Assembly (NCBI GenBank): GCA_027064565.1 | Contig: JAMOPK010000363.1 | Location: 1 to 6,659 of the forward strand | Source of the DNA: Caldifarciminota bacterium | GTDB taxonomy: Bacteria; Hydrothermota; Hydrothermia; B15-G9 | Direction of reading: 5' to 3' | Length of the DNA: 6,659 bases | In this document: positions 1 to 5,544 of the stretch, piece by piece | How positions within the stretch are numbered: position 1 is the first letter of the stretch | Layout of the letters: every line of letters starts with the position of its first letter | The notes under the pieces: model-generated | What the model saw: the letters and a program-made list of their open reading frames with translations, nothing else | Told to the model about the DNA's origin: nothing | Database searches by the model: none | Program-made: the position numbers and the translations under genes

Positions 1-1
1 G

Positions 2-112
2 CGGCGGGGCGAAATGCGGATAGGGATGATCAGTTATGCAAAGAGATTAAAGCAGATTTACAGATTATATCTTGCTGATAATCCGCCAGTTATGTTCGCT
101 ACCACAAAGTAA
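2..112 (+). CDS. possible C-terminal tail of an upstream gene (partial)
   Basis: Frame 2 is open from the left edge to a TAA at 110-112 and would encode the last 36 residues of a protein, ending in NPPVMFATTK. The stretch is basic (RRGEMRIG, AKRLKQIYRLY). Frame 1 is also open, but only to a TGA at 76-78, so frame 2 is merely the longer of two candidates. I recognise no family. An alternative is that this whole stretch is non-coding. No convincing terminator follows before the promoter at 157-186. Confidence 0.25.
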   Translation, partial: RRGEMRIGMISYAKRLKQIYRLYLADNPPVMFATTK

Positions 113-156
113 ACGGCAAATAGCCTACATCGAACTGGCTCATCATAAAACATTCA

Positions 157-186
157 TTGAAGTAAACATAGTTAGGGCGATATAAT
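157..186 (+). promoter_or_regulatory. sigma70-type promoter for the first methyltransferase
   Basis: A perfect TATAAT lies at 181-186. TTGAAG (4 of 6 to consensus) lies at 157-162, leaving an 18-base spacer. The implied transcript would start near 193 and have a leader of about 50 bases before the ATG at 242. AGGAG at 228-232 serves as the ribosome site. The promoter suggests the R-M block is transcribed on its own rather than by read-through. Confidence 0.55.
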
Positions 187-241
187 ATCGCTGCTCAGGA
201 AATTAAAATGTCCTCTCTCCGGAAAATAGGAGCAACTCAGG

Positions 242-1636
242 ATGAGTAAAGAATATGCTGCTGGAAAAATTACGGATTTGTTTGGCTTTGTCGCGAATGA
301 AAATAACAGAAAAGCTTCGGATTCCATGAAGTTCGCTTCACGTTTAGAAAGACTTGTTGATCCTCTTATATGGATCATGGGGCAGGAATATGATAAAGCT
401 AATTTTGAACTTTTTAAGGACGTCGGTCAGATATACGAACTGCAATTAGCTCGCATGGAGTTTGAGACATTAAAACATGACTTAGAAATCTTCAGAAAAA
501 GAACCGCTTATTTCAGAAAAGTAAATGGAAAAGAATCCTATCATTATTTCTTGTCAAGCGTTAAAGGCAAGGGGCAGATTGGACACTCCAACCAGTATCT
601 GACACATTGGTTCTATCCCTACAAAGGAAAGTTTCATGGCCAGATGATAAAGGCAATAATAAATTTCATGGGAGCTTTTGATGAAGACATCGTTTTGGAC
701 CCATTTATGGGGTCAGGAACCACCCTTATCGAGGCTGCAGTCTTGGGAACCAGAAGCATTGGAGTCGAAATAAATCCTGCCCTTTGCATAGTCTCTCAGA
801 TCAAGCTTGATTCTCTGAAAATAAACTATCCGGAGTTCAGTCAGAACATAAAAAAAGGAAAACTTTCTGCAATATTTCAATACTTCAATAATTCCCGGAC
901 ATATTTAAACGAAAGGAGATGGCAGATAGAGGTCAACAATCAGAATGCCCGTGATATACTTGGGGAACTGTGGGACAACCATTTCCCGGATTCTTTTGTT
1001 AAGGACATGCCTTTTGAATGGAGGAATGTGCTTTTGCTGATATACCTACATGCTCTTTCCGATTACACCTATCTTAAAGGCACAGCGAAAGAAAAATCCT
1101 TTGAGGAATTTTTCTACATAAATTTCGAAGAGTATTCTAAAACGCTTCTGGGGACTTATGAAACTTTCAGAAGACTGAATATCAAGCCTGTAGATTACAA
1201 CGTGATTCTGGGAAGTGCTCTTAACCTGCCGCTAAAAGATGGCTCTGTTAAAGGGATTGTGACTTCGCCGCCTTATAGTATTGCCCTCGATTACGTCAAA
1301 AACGACCTTCATCTTCTTAATTATCTTGGCCTCAATACACAAAAGTTGAGAAAGGAGATGGTGGGACTCAAAGGCCGCAGAGCCGAAAAAATTAAACTTT
1401 ATGAGGAGGACATGCGGAGGAGTGTAGAGGAGATGTATCGAGTTTTGCAGAAAGGCGGGTGGGCTGCCATTGTGCTTGGAGACGTTGTTGTAAGTGGAAA
1501 AAGAACGGATTTTTGTAAGAAGATAATAGATTGGGCACCTGAAATAGGATTTGTGGATGCCTATGCGATGAAACGTCCGATTCTTGGTGGATTTGCAAGG
1601 TTGCGCTATGAGCACGCACTATTTCTGCAGAAGTGA
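242..1636 (+). CDS. DNA amino-methyltransferase (N4-cytosine or N6-adenine type) of a type II R-M system
   Basis: This 464-residue SAM-dependent enzyme would methylate an exocyclic amino group of a DNA base within a short recognition site. The SAM-binding motif I is D153-PFMGSGTT, followed by an acidic ribose-contact strand GVEINP (E176). The catalytic motif IV is TSPPYS at residues 341-346; the SPPY form is most often seen in N4-cytosine enzymes. Motif I precedes motif IV, the reverse of the usual beta-class order. About 150 residues precede motif I, and the roughly 160 residues between the two motifs could hold target recognition. The end (GGFARLRYEHALFLQK) looks like a natural terminus. 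The ATG at 242 is supported by AGGAG at 228-232. A truncated endonuclease ORF follows 12 bases after the stop. The base specificity cannot be read from the sequence; GGNCC would follow only if the neighbour really is TdeIII-like. Confidence 0.9.
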   Translation: MSKEYAAGKITDLFGFVANENNRKASDSMKFASRLERLVDPLIWIMGQEYDKANFELFKDVGQIYELQLARMEFETLKHDLEIFRKRTAYFRKVNGKESYHYFLSSVKGKGQIGHSNQYLTHWFYPYKGKFHGQMIKAIINFMGAFDEDIVLDPFMGSGTTLIEAAVLGTRSIGVEINPALCIVSQIKLDSLKINYPEFSQNIKKGKLSAIFQYFNNSRTYLNERRWQIEVNNQNARDILGELWDNHFPDSFVKDMPFEWRNVLLLIYLHALSDYTYLKGTAKEKSFEEFFYINFEEYSKTLLGTYETFRRLNIKPVDYNVILGSALNLPLKDGSVKGIVTSPPYSIALDYVKNDLHLLNYLGLNTQKLRKEMVGLKGRRAEKIKLYEEDMRRSVEEMYRVLQKGGWAAIVLGDVVVSGKRTDFCKKIIDWAPEIGFVDAYAMKRPILGGFARLRYEHALFLQK

Positions 1637-1637
1637 A

Positions 1638-1642
1638 AAGGA
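1638..1642 (+). promoter_or_regulatory. ribosome binding site deciding the start of the endonuclease-like ORF
   Basis: AAGGA ends six bases before the ATG at 1649. An in-frame TTG at 1643 would directly touch this site and is therefore an unlikely start. The site lies just past the methyltransferase stop, so translation is probably coupled to the upstream gene. Confidence 0.5.
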
Positions 1643-1648
1643 TTGATC

Positions 1649-1927
1649 ATGAAGTTTGATACTCGAAAAGTTATCGAAAGCTATCCTTATAGAAGTTCAA
1701 AAACCTTCTATGCTTTACCTTACAATCCTTATGGTGAGTTAAAAGAAAATTATAAGTGGGGAGTCACAAAGATGTTTTTTGATCTCGAAAATGAAGTTTT
1801 AATCGGAAGAGAATTCTGGGATTTTATTGGGGGCAAAGATACCTACAAGCAATCACTTGAAATTTTTGAGTCTATCGGGCGAAGAGAAGGTAAAGAAATG
1901 ATGGCAAGGCTTATAAGAGGACTATAA
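1649..1927 (+). pseudogene. C-terminal remnant of a type II restriction endonuclease (TdeIII/MjaII-like?)
   Basis: The ORF encodes 92 residues from the ATG at 1649. It begins abruptly with FDTRKVIESYP and continues through ALPYNPYGE, EVLIGREFWDFIGG and DTYKQSLEIFESIG. This pattern (YNPYG, then (L/V)(I/V)G-EFWDFIGG and TY..L) resembles the C-terminal end of endonucleases of the TdeIII/MjaII group as I remember it. Those proteins are several times longer. No N-terminal part is present: the methyltransferase stop is only 12 bases upstream, leaving no room for it. The best reading is an in-place deletion that removed the catalytic part. The ORF still has a usable ribosome site, so a short protein may be made. 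Alternatives are a genuine small protein of a related fold, or an assembly deletion. The family assignment is from memory of sequence flavour, so it is tentative. Confidence 0.55.
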
Positions 1928-1945
1928 AAATCTTTTTTCAATCTA

Positions 1946-1974
1946 TTGCCACTCTGGTTTATATTTTGTATAAT
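1946..1974 (+). promoter_or_regulatory. strong sigma70-type promoter of mrp
   Basis: TTGCCA at 1946-1951 matches the -35 consensus in 5 of 6 bases. A 17-base spacer leads to a perfect TATAAT at 1969-1974. Transcription would start near 1981, giving a leader of about 47 bases. GGAGGAGG at 2011-2018 then precedes the ATG at 2028. This separates mrp transcription from the AT-rich R-M block upstream. Confidence 0.75.
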
Positions 1975-2027
1975 GAGGAAGCACCAAAAGAAACTACTAA
2001 AGTCACTTTAGGAGGAGGACAACCACG

Positions 2028-3071
2028 ATGATAAAACTTGAAGATGTTTACGCCGCACTGAAGGAGGTCATGGACCTCAAAAATGTGCGGAATGTCCTGC
2101 TGCAGAAGCGGGAAGGCGGCGTGAAAGTGAAATTCCAGCTTTCGGCGCCAGCAGACCAGATGGAGGAACTCAAGAAGAAAGCCGAGGAAGCCCTTAAAAA
2201 GCTCCCTGACGTTGTGGAGATCGAGATAGAGGAGAAACCCACAACACCGGTCAACGTTAAGATGAGACGGCATCCAGACATTCGACACATCATAGCTGTA
2301 ACGAGCGGAAAAGGCGGCGTTGGCAAATCCACAGTGGCCGTGAACCTTGCAGTTGCACTGGCGGCAAGAGGCCATCGAGTTGGACTTCTGGATGGTGATG
2401 TTTACGGGCCATCCGTGCCCAAAATGCTTGGCCTCGAAGGTTCTCAACTCTATGCCAAAGACGGCAAGATTATCCCTGTCGAGAGGTTCGGCCTGAAAGT
2501 TTTGTCCATCGGCTTTCTGATAGAGGAGGACACCCCTGTGATATGGCGTGGACCGCTTGTCCACAAGACATACGAGCAGTTTTATTACGATGTCCATTGG
2601 GGAGAACTGGATTTCCTGATTGTGGACTTCCCTCCAGGCACCGGAGATCCTCAGATAAGCGCATCCCAGTTGATGAGACTGAGAGGTGGTATAGCCGTTA
2701 CGACGCCTCAGGATGTTGCCATCTCGGACGTGAAAAAAGCGATCAACATGTTCGTTAAGATGAACATTCCGGTGATAGGTGTTGTGGAAAACATGAGCTA
2801 CTTCAGATGCCCGAAATGTGGACACGTGACCAAGATTTTCGGTGAAGGCGGTGGTGAGCGGCTTCAGAAAGAGATGGGAGTGAAACTGCTGGCCCAGCTT
2901 CCGATAGAACCGGACATAGTCAAAGCCGGGGATATGGGCATGCCGGTGATTGTGGCAAGGCCGGATTCCGAATCTGCAAAGGTCTATCTTGAGCTGGCCG
3001 ATACTGTGGCCGCGGAGTGTGAAAGACTTGAGAAGGAACATAGACCCGGTATCCCCAACATCCAGATTTAA
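2028..3071 (+). CDS. mrp: Mrp/ApbC-type iron-sulfur cluster carrier ATPase
   Basis: This 347-residue cytoplasmic P-loop ATPase belongs to the Mrp/NBP35 family. Family members bind an Fe-S cluster between two subunits and pass it to apo-proteins. The deviant Walker A is G94-KGGVGK-S101. It is followed by LLDGDVYGPSVPKMLG, the DFPPGTGD segment (switch/Walker B region) and a C261-P-K-C264 pair that would ligate the bridging cluster. Length and motif order fit a complete family member. The first 75 or so residues resemble the MIP18/DUF59 domain often fused to bacterial Mrp in length and helix-rich pattern, but the usual DPE-type motif near the start is not visible, so the domain looks degenerate. 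The ATG is fixed by GGAGGAGG at 2011-2018. The gene is monocistronic between its promoter at 1946-1974 and the terminator at 3098-3126. Its GC content is clearly above that of the flanking R-M genes, as expected of a resident gene. Confidence 0.95.
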   Translation: MIKLEDVYAALKEVMDLKNVRNVLLQKREGGVKVKFQLSAPADQMEELKKKAEEALKKLPDVVEIEIEEKPTTPVNVKMRRHPDIRHIIAVTSGKGGVGKSTVAVNLAVALAARGHRVGLLDGDVYGPSVPKMLGLEGSQLYAKDGKIIPVERFGLKVLSIGFLIEEDTPVIWRGPLVHKTYEQFYYDVHWGELDFLIVDFPPGTGDPQISASQLMRLRGGIAVTTPQDVAISDVKKAINMFVKMNIPVIGVVENMSYFRCPKCGHVTKIFGEGGGERLQKEMGVKLLAQLPIEPDIVKAGDMGMPVIVARPDSESAKVYLELADTVAAECERLEKEHRPGIPNIQI

Positions 3072-3097
3072 GTGGCTCGAACTCGAAACTTAGCTGA

Positions 3098-3126
3098 GGG
3101 CGGCCGTTCGGCCGCCCTTTTATTTT
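3098..3126 (+). terminator. intrinsic terminator of mrp
   Basis: A perfect 8-base-pair GC stem (GGGCGGCC at 3098-3105 and GGCCGCCC at 3110-3117) encloses a GTTC loop and is followed by TTTTATTTT. It starts 26 bases after the mrp stop. Confidence 0.95.
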
Positions 3127-3132
3127 GCCGGG

Positions 3133-3159
3133 AAAAATGCCGGATTTTGAGGCATTTTT
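3133..3159. terminator. second, possibly bidirectional, hairpin
   Basis: AAAAATGCC at 3133-3141 and GGCATTTTT at 3151-3159 form a perfect 9-base inverted repeat around a 9-base loop. The A and T runs at the stem ends let it resemble an intrinsic terminator on either strand. Placed just after the mrp terminator, it probably acts as a back-up. The short GC part (4 pairs) makes it weaker than the first. Confidence 0.45.
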
Positions 3160-3518
3160 ACAATTCATTGTTTTTCAAGGGATTTTATTCCTTACAGATA
3201 TGCCGGAACCATGCTAACAAGCTTACAGATGTTTTTTTATGCATTGGAACAAGTTTGAAGTCCCTTTCTGACAACTTCAAAACCGCTGTGAAAATCGATG
3301 CGGCAACAGGCAATACAAAATTTTATCAACCTGATTGAAGCTGGCATCCATTTGTAGGCCATACAATTACGATGCATATAGAAACAATAAATTTTTCGAC
3401 TCCCGAATAAAGCCTGCTGTATAGGTTTAAGGCCTATTTTGATGCAAAACCGAAATGCATTAAGCTACAATAAACCCATAAGAATATAGCACTACCGCAT
3501 TTATTGGGGGAAAATTCT
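3160..3518. other. non-coding stretch between mrp and the second R-M system
   Basis: About 360 AT-rich bases hold no ORF I can support on either strand; frames are broken by frequent stops and show no recognisable protein motif. It should contain the promoter of the R-M operon. TACAAT at 3466-3471 is a 5 of 6 match to a -10 box but lacks a well-spaced -35. A short dyad (ATAGG at 3421-3425 and CCTAT further on) is followed by a few T residues. The palindrome ATGCAT occurs three times, at 3239, 3372 and 3455. I see no gene for a controller (C) protein here. Confidence 0.5.
3506..3511 (+). promoter_or_regulatory. weak ribosome site of the endonuclease gene
   Basis: GGGGGA ends 7 bases before the ATG at 3519 and is an imperfect Shine-Dalgarno match. 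It overlaps a possible TTG start at 3504, which therefore has no ribosome site of its own at this place. This favours the ATG. The site is noticeably poorer than that of the partner methyltransferase. Confidence 0.5.
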
Positions 3519-4220
3519 ATGAATCTCAAAGAAATACAGGAAAAGCTGGAACAAATTAGAGCTATGGGATTCGTGAGATCTTTGAGACATGGATCAACGG
3601 GGATTGGATATACTTTCGAAACTCTTTTAGGAATTCATGAAAACAACATTCCAATTCCTGATATTGGAGGTAGAGTTGAATTGAAAACAGTGAGAAAGGA
3701 CTCTCAATCTCTAATAACACTTTTTACTTTTAACAAAGGTGTCTGGAAAATCAGCCAAAGAGAAGCTATTAAAAAATATGGCTATACCGACAAAAAAGGG
3801 CGGTTTGCTCTAAAAAACACTTTATTCTGTGGGAAGCAAATATCTCAGGGGTTGGTGTTAAAGTTAGACGAGCGACAGAATGTTCTACATTTGAGGGATG
3901 TCGAAACAGAGCAAATCATCGCTACATGGGACATCTATGTGATTGTAGGGAAGTTTATGAGCAAGTTGAGCAGATTGTTGCTTGTTTTTGCTGATAGAAG
4001 ATTGGAAGAAGGTGAGGAATATTTCCACTATAACGAAGCTTATATTTTAACAGATCCCGGCCCTCGAAAATTTATAACTGCTTTTAAAAACTCGTTGATA
4101 GGCATTGACCTGCGGATGCACCTAAAAGATAGTGGAAGCGTGCGTAATCGAGGCACAGCATTTCGCATCAGGGAAAAAGATTTAGTTGAACTTTACGAAC
4201 GGCGGAGGAGGCTGATATAG
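3519..4220 (+). CDS. type II restriction endonuclease, MvaI/BcnI family
   Basis: This 233-residue protein is close to the 238-246 residues I recall for BcnI and MvaI. Known family members act as monomers with a MutH-like fold and cut CC-(W or S)-GG sites. Visible signatures are RHGSTGIGYTFETLLGIHENN (23-43), then PD48-(5 residues)-E54-L-K56, which fits the D...ExK metal-binding catalytic motif of this fold. GYTDKKGRFALKNTLF follows, then FHYNEAY, and finally IDLRMHL with RGTAFRIREKDLVELY near the end (211-226). An in-frame TTG at 3504 would add five residues. The ATG at 3519 is preferred because of spacing to GGGGGA. The stop at 4218-4220 abuts the methyltransferase ATG, so the two form one operon. 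Exact specificity (CCWGG, CCSGG or another) is not determined by what I can see. Confidence 0.92.
   Translation: MNLKEIQEKLEQIRAMGFVRSLRHGSTGIGYTFETLLGIHENNIPIPDIGGRVELKTVRKDSQSLITLFTFNKGVWKISQREAIKKYGYTDKKGRFALKNTLFCGKQISQGLVLKLDERQNVLHLRDVETEQIIATWDIYVIVGKFMSKLSRLLLVFADRRLEEGEEYFHYNEAYILTDPGPRKFITAFKNSLIGIDLRMHLKDSGSVRNRGTAFRIREKDLVELYERRRRLI
4206..4211 (+). promoter_or_regulatory. strong ribosome site of the second methyltransferase, inside the endonuclease gene
   Basis: AGGAGG, within GGAGGAGG, lies in the last codons of the endonuclease gene, nine bases before the ATG at 4221. It encodes part of the RRRR tail of the endonuclease. It is much closer to consensus than the endonuclease's own site, so more methyltransferase than endonuclease may be made from one transcript. 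Confidence 0.75.
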
Positions 4221-5480
4221 ATGCAGGTAAGATACGCTCAAAAATACAGGGACGAAACGTGGGATTTTCGAACGGCTGACACTAAGCAATATACGCATTG
4301 CTTCCATTCTTATCCGGCAATGATGATTCCTCAAGTAGCTGGTAGGATCCTCGATGAATTTGGGAAAAGCGCTGAGTTACTGTTTGATCCATATTGTGGC
4401 ACTGGTACTTCCTTGGTGGAAGCTAATCTTAGAGGTATAAATGCTATAGGAACGGATATCAATCCATTAGCTCGTTTGATCGCGAAGGCTAAAACAACCG
4501 TAATTCCGATAGAGATACTCGACTCTTACATTAACAATTTCAGAAATTTCGTATTTATGGCGAAATTGGGCAGGATCGAAATTAAACCATCCATTCCCAA
4601 TTTCAAAAATATCGACTATTGGTTCAAAAAAGAAACGCAATATTGGCTGGCTCTTATAAAGAGATTTATTCAGGACATAGAAAATGAAAATGTGCAAGTT
4701 TTTTTTAAAGTGGCATTTAGTGAGACTGTCAGAGAAGTGTCTTTGACAAGAAATAGCGAGTTTAAACTTTACAGGATGACACAGGAACAAATCGAGAAGT
4801 TTAATCCAGATGTTTTGTCCATAATGATTTCGAAACTTATTCGTAACAGAAACGGCATGGCCGAATATGTTCGTTTGAAAAAGGGAAATGCTGTAACGCG
4901 TATTTACGACTTCAACACGGTTGTCGGAATACCTCATCAGGTTTTGCCGCCCCAGAGCGTTGACATAGTTGTAACTTCACCGCCTTACGGGGATTCAAGA
5001 ACAACAGTGGCTTATGGCCAGTTTTCAAGACTTAGCAACCAATGGTTGGGTTTTGAAAAAGCCAATGAGGTAGATAAGAAATCTATGGGCGGAATAAGGA
5101 AAAAGATTTTAAAAAAATTTGGGTTTGAACCATTGGATAGCGTAATACAAAAGATTTCGGCAGTAAATGTCAAAAGAGCTTATGATGTGAGTTCTTTTTA
5201 CATAGATTACGAGAGTTCGATAAAGAATATTTCAAAAGTTGTTAAGAAAAACGGGATTGTTGCCTATGTCGTTGGCAACAGGAAAGTCAAAGGGATAGAA
5301 ATTCCACACGATGAAATAACGAGATATTTCTTTGAGAAAAACGGTTTTGAACATCTTGAAACGATTATGAGATATATCCCCAATAAAAGGATGCCTAAAA
5401 GGAACAGTCCCAGTAACATGATCGGCGAAACAGACACAACCATAAATTTCGAATACATAGTGATTTTGCGCAGAAAATAG
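4221..5480 (+). CDS. DNA amino-methyltransferase partner of the MvaI/BcnI-family endonuclease
   Basis: This 419-residue SAM-dependent DNA methyltransferase should protect host DNA from the adjacent endonuclease. It opens with RDETWDFRTADTKQYTHCFHSYPAMMIPQVA, a leader I associate with methyltransferases of this kind. Motif I is D56-PYCGTGTS, followed by the acidic IGTDINPLA strand (D79). The catalytic motif IV is TSPPYGD at 252-258. SPPY and the CCNGG-type sites of partner enzymes point to N4-cytosine methylation, as in known MvaI and BcnI systems. As in the methyltransferase at 242-1636, motif I precedes motif IV, but the two proteins share little elsewhere. The start is set by AGGAGG at 4206-4211, with zero bases between the endonuclease stop and this ATG. 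The gene is AT-rich (a sampled 60-base line is 30% GC). No convincing terminator follows before nrdD. Confidence 0.93.
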   Translation: MQVRYAQKYRDETWDFRTADTKQYTHCFHSYPAMMIPQVAGRILDEFGKSAELLFDPYCGTGTSLVEANLRGINAIGTDINPLARLIAKAKTTVIPIEILDSYINNFRNFVFMAKLGRIEIKPSIPNFKNIDYWFKKETQYWLALIKRFIQDIENENVQVFFKVAFSETVREVSLTRNSEFKLYRMTQEQIEKFNPDVLSIMISKLIRNRNGMAEYVRLKKGNAVTRIYDFNTVVGIPHQVLPPQSVDIVVTSPPYGDSRTTVAYGQFSRLSNQWLGFEKANEVDKKSMGGIRKKILKKFGFEPLDSVIQKISAVNVKRAYDVSSFYIDYESSIKNISKVVKKNGIVAYVVGNRKVKGIEIPHDEITRYFFEKNGFEHLETIMRYIPNKRMPKRNSPSNMIGETDTTINFEYIVILRRK

Positions 5481-5505
5481 GGGATTTCCCTAAATAAAGC
5501 AATAA

Positions 5506-5521
5506 TTTGGCATATACCAAA
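5506..5521. promoter_or_regulatory. dyad upstream of nrdD, possible operator
   Basis: TTTGGCATATACCAAA is symmetric at 14 of 16 positions (arms TTTGG and CCAAA, centre ATAT). It lies 10 bases before the nrdD ribosome site in a 64-base gap. Its size and place fit a repressor site. It does not clearly match the NrdR box as I know it. No good promoter pair is visible in this gap, though TATACC at 5513-5518 could be a weak -10. Confidence 0.35.
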
Positions 5522-5544
5522 AATAGAAAATAGGAGGATTTTCA

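Noticed and set aside
122..140. Possible small hairpin (AGCC and GGCT) upstream of the first promoter
   Set aside because: Only four pairs around an 11-base loop and no T run; too weak to call a terminator.
1232..1615. Antisense ORFs opposite the 3' part of the first methyltransferase
   Set aside because: They overlap the motif IV region of a clear methyltransferase gene and have low-complexity, His/Ser-rich translations typical of shadow frames.
1959..3041. Long (360-residue) antisense ORF opposite mrp
   Set aside because: It mirrors the mrp codon pattern, contains no recognisable domain, has no supported start, and overlaps the mrp promoter. mrp itself is unmistakable.
3072..3338. 88-residue ORF directly after mrp
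   Set aside because: It would need a GTG start touching the mrp stop and runs straight through the mrp terminator and the second hairpin. The protein has no recognisable features.
3466..3471. TACAAT as the promoter -10 of the second R-M operon
   Set aside because: No -35 element at a workable distance: TTGATG at 3439 would need a 21-base spacer. Mentioned only as a possibility in the spacer entry.
4467..4937. 156-residue antisense ORF opposite the second methyltransferase
   Set aside because: It lies fully inside a well-supported gene and shows no domain or ribosome site.
5478..5492. TAGGG and CCCTA dyad at the end of the second methyltransferase gene
   Set aside because: Five pairs overlapping the stop codon without a following T run; not a credible terminator.
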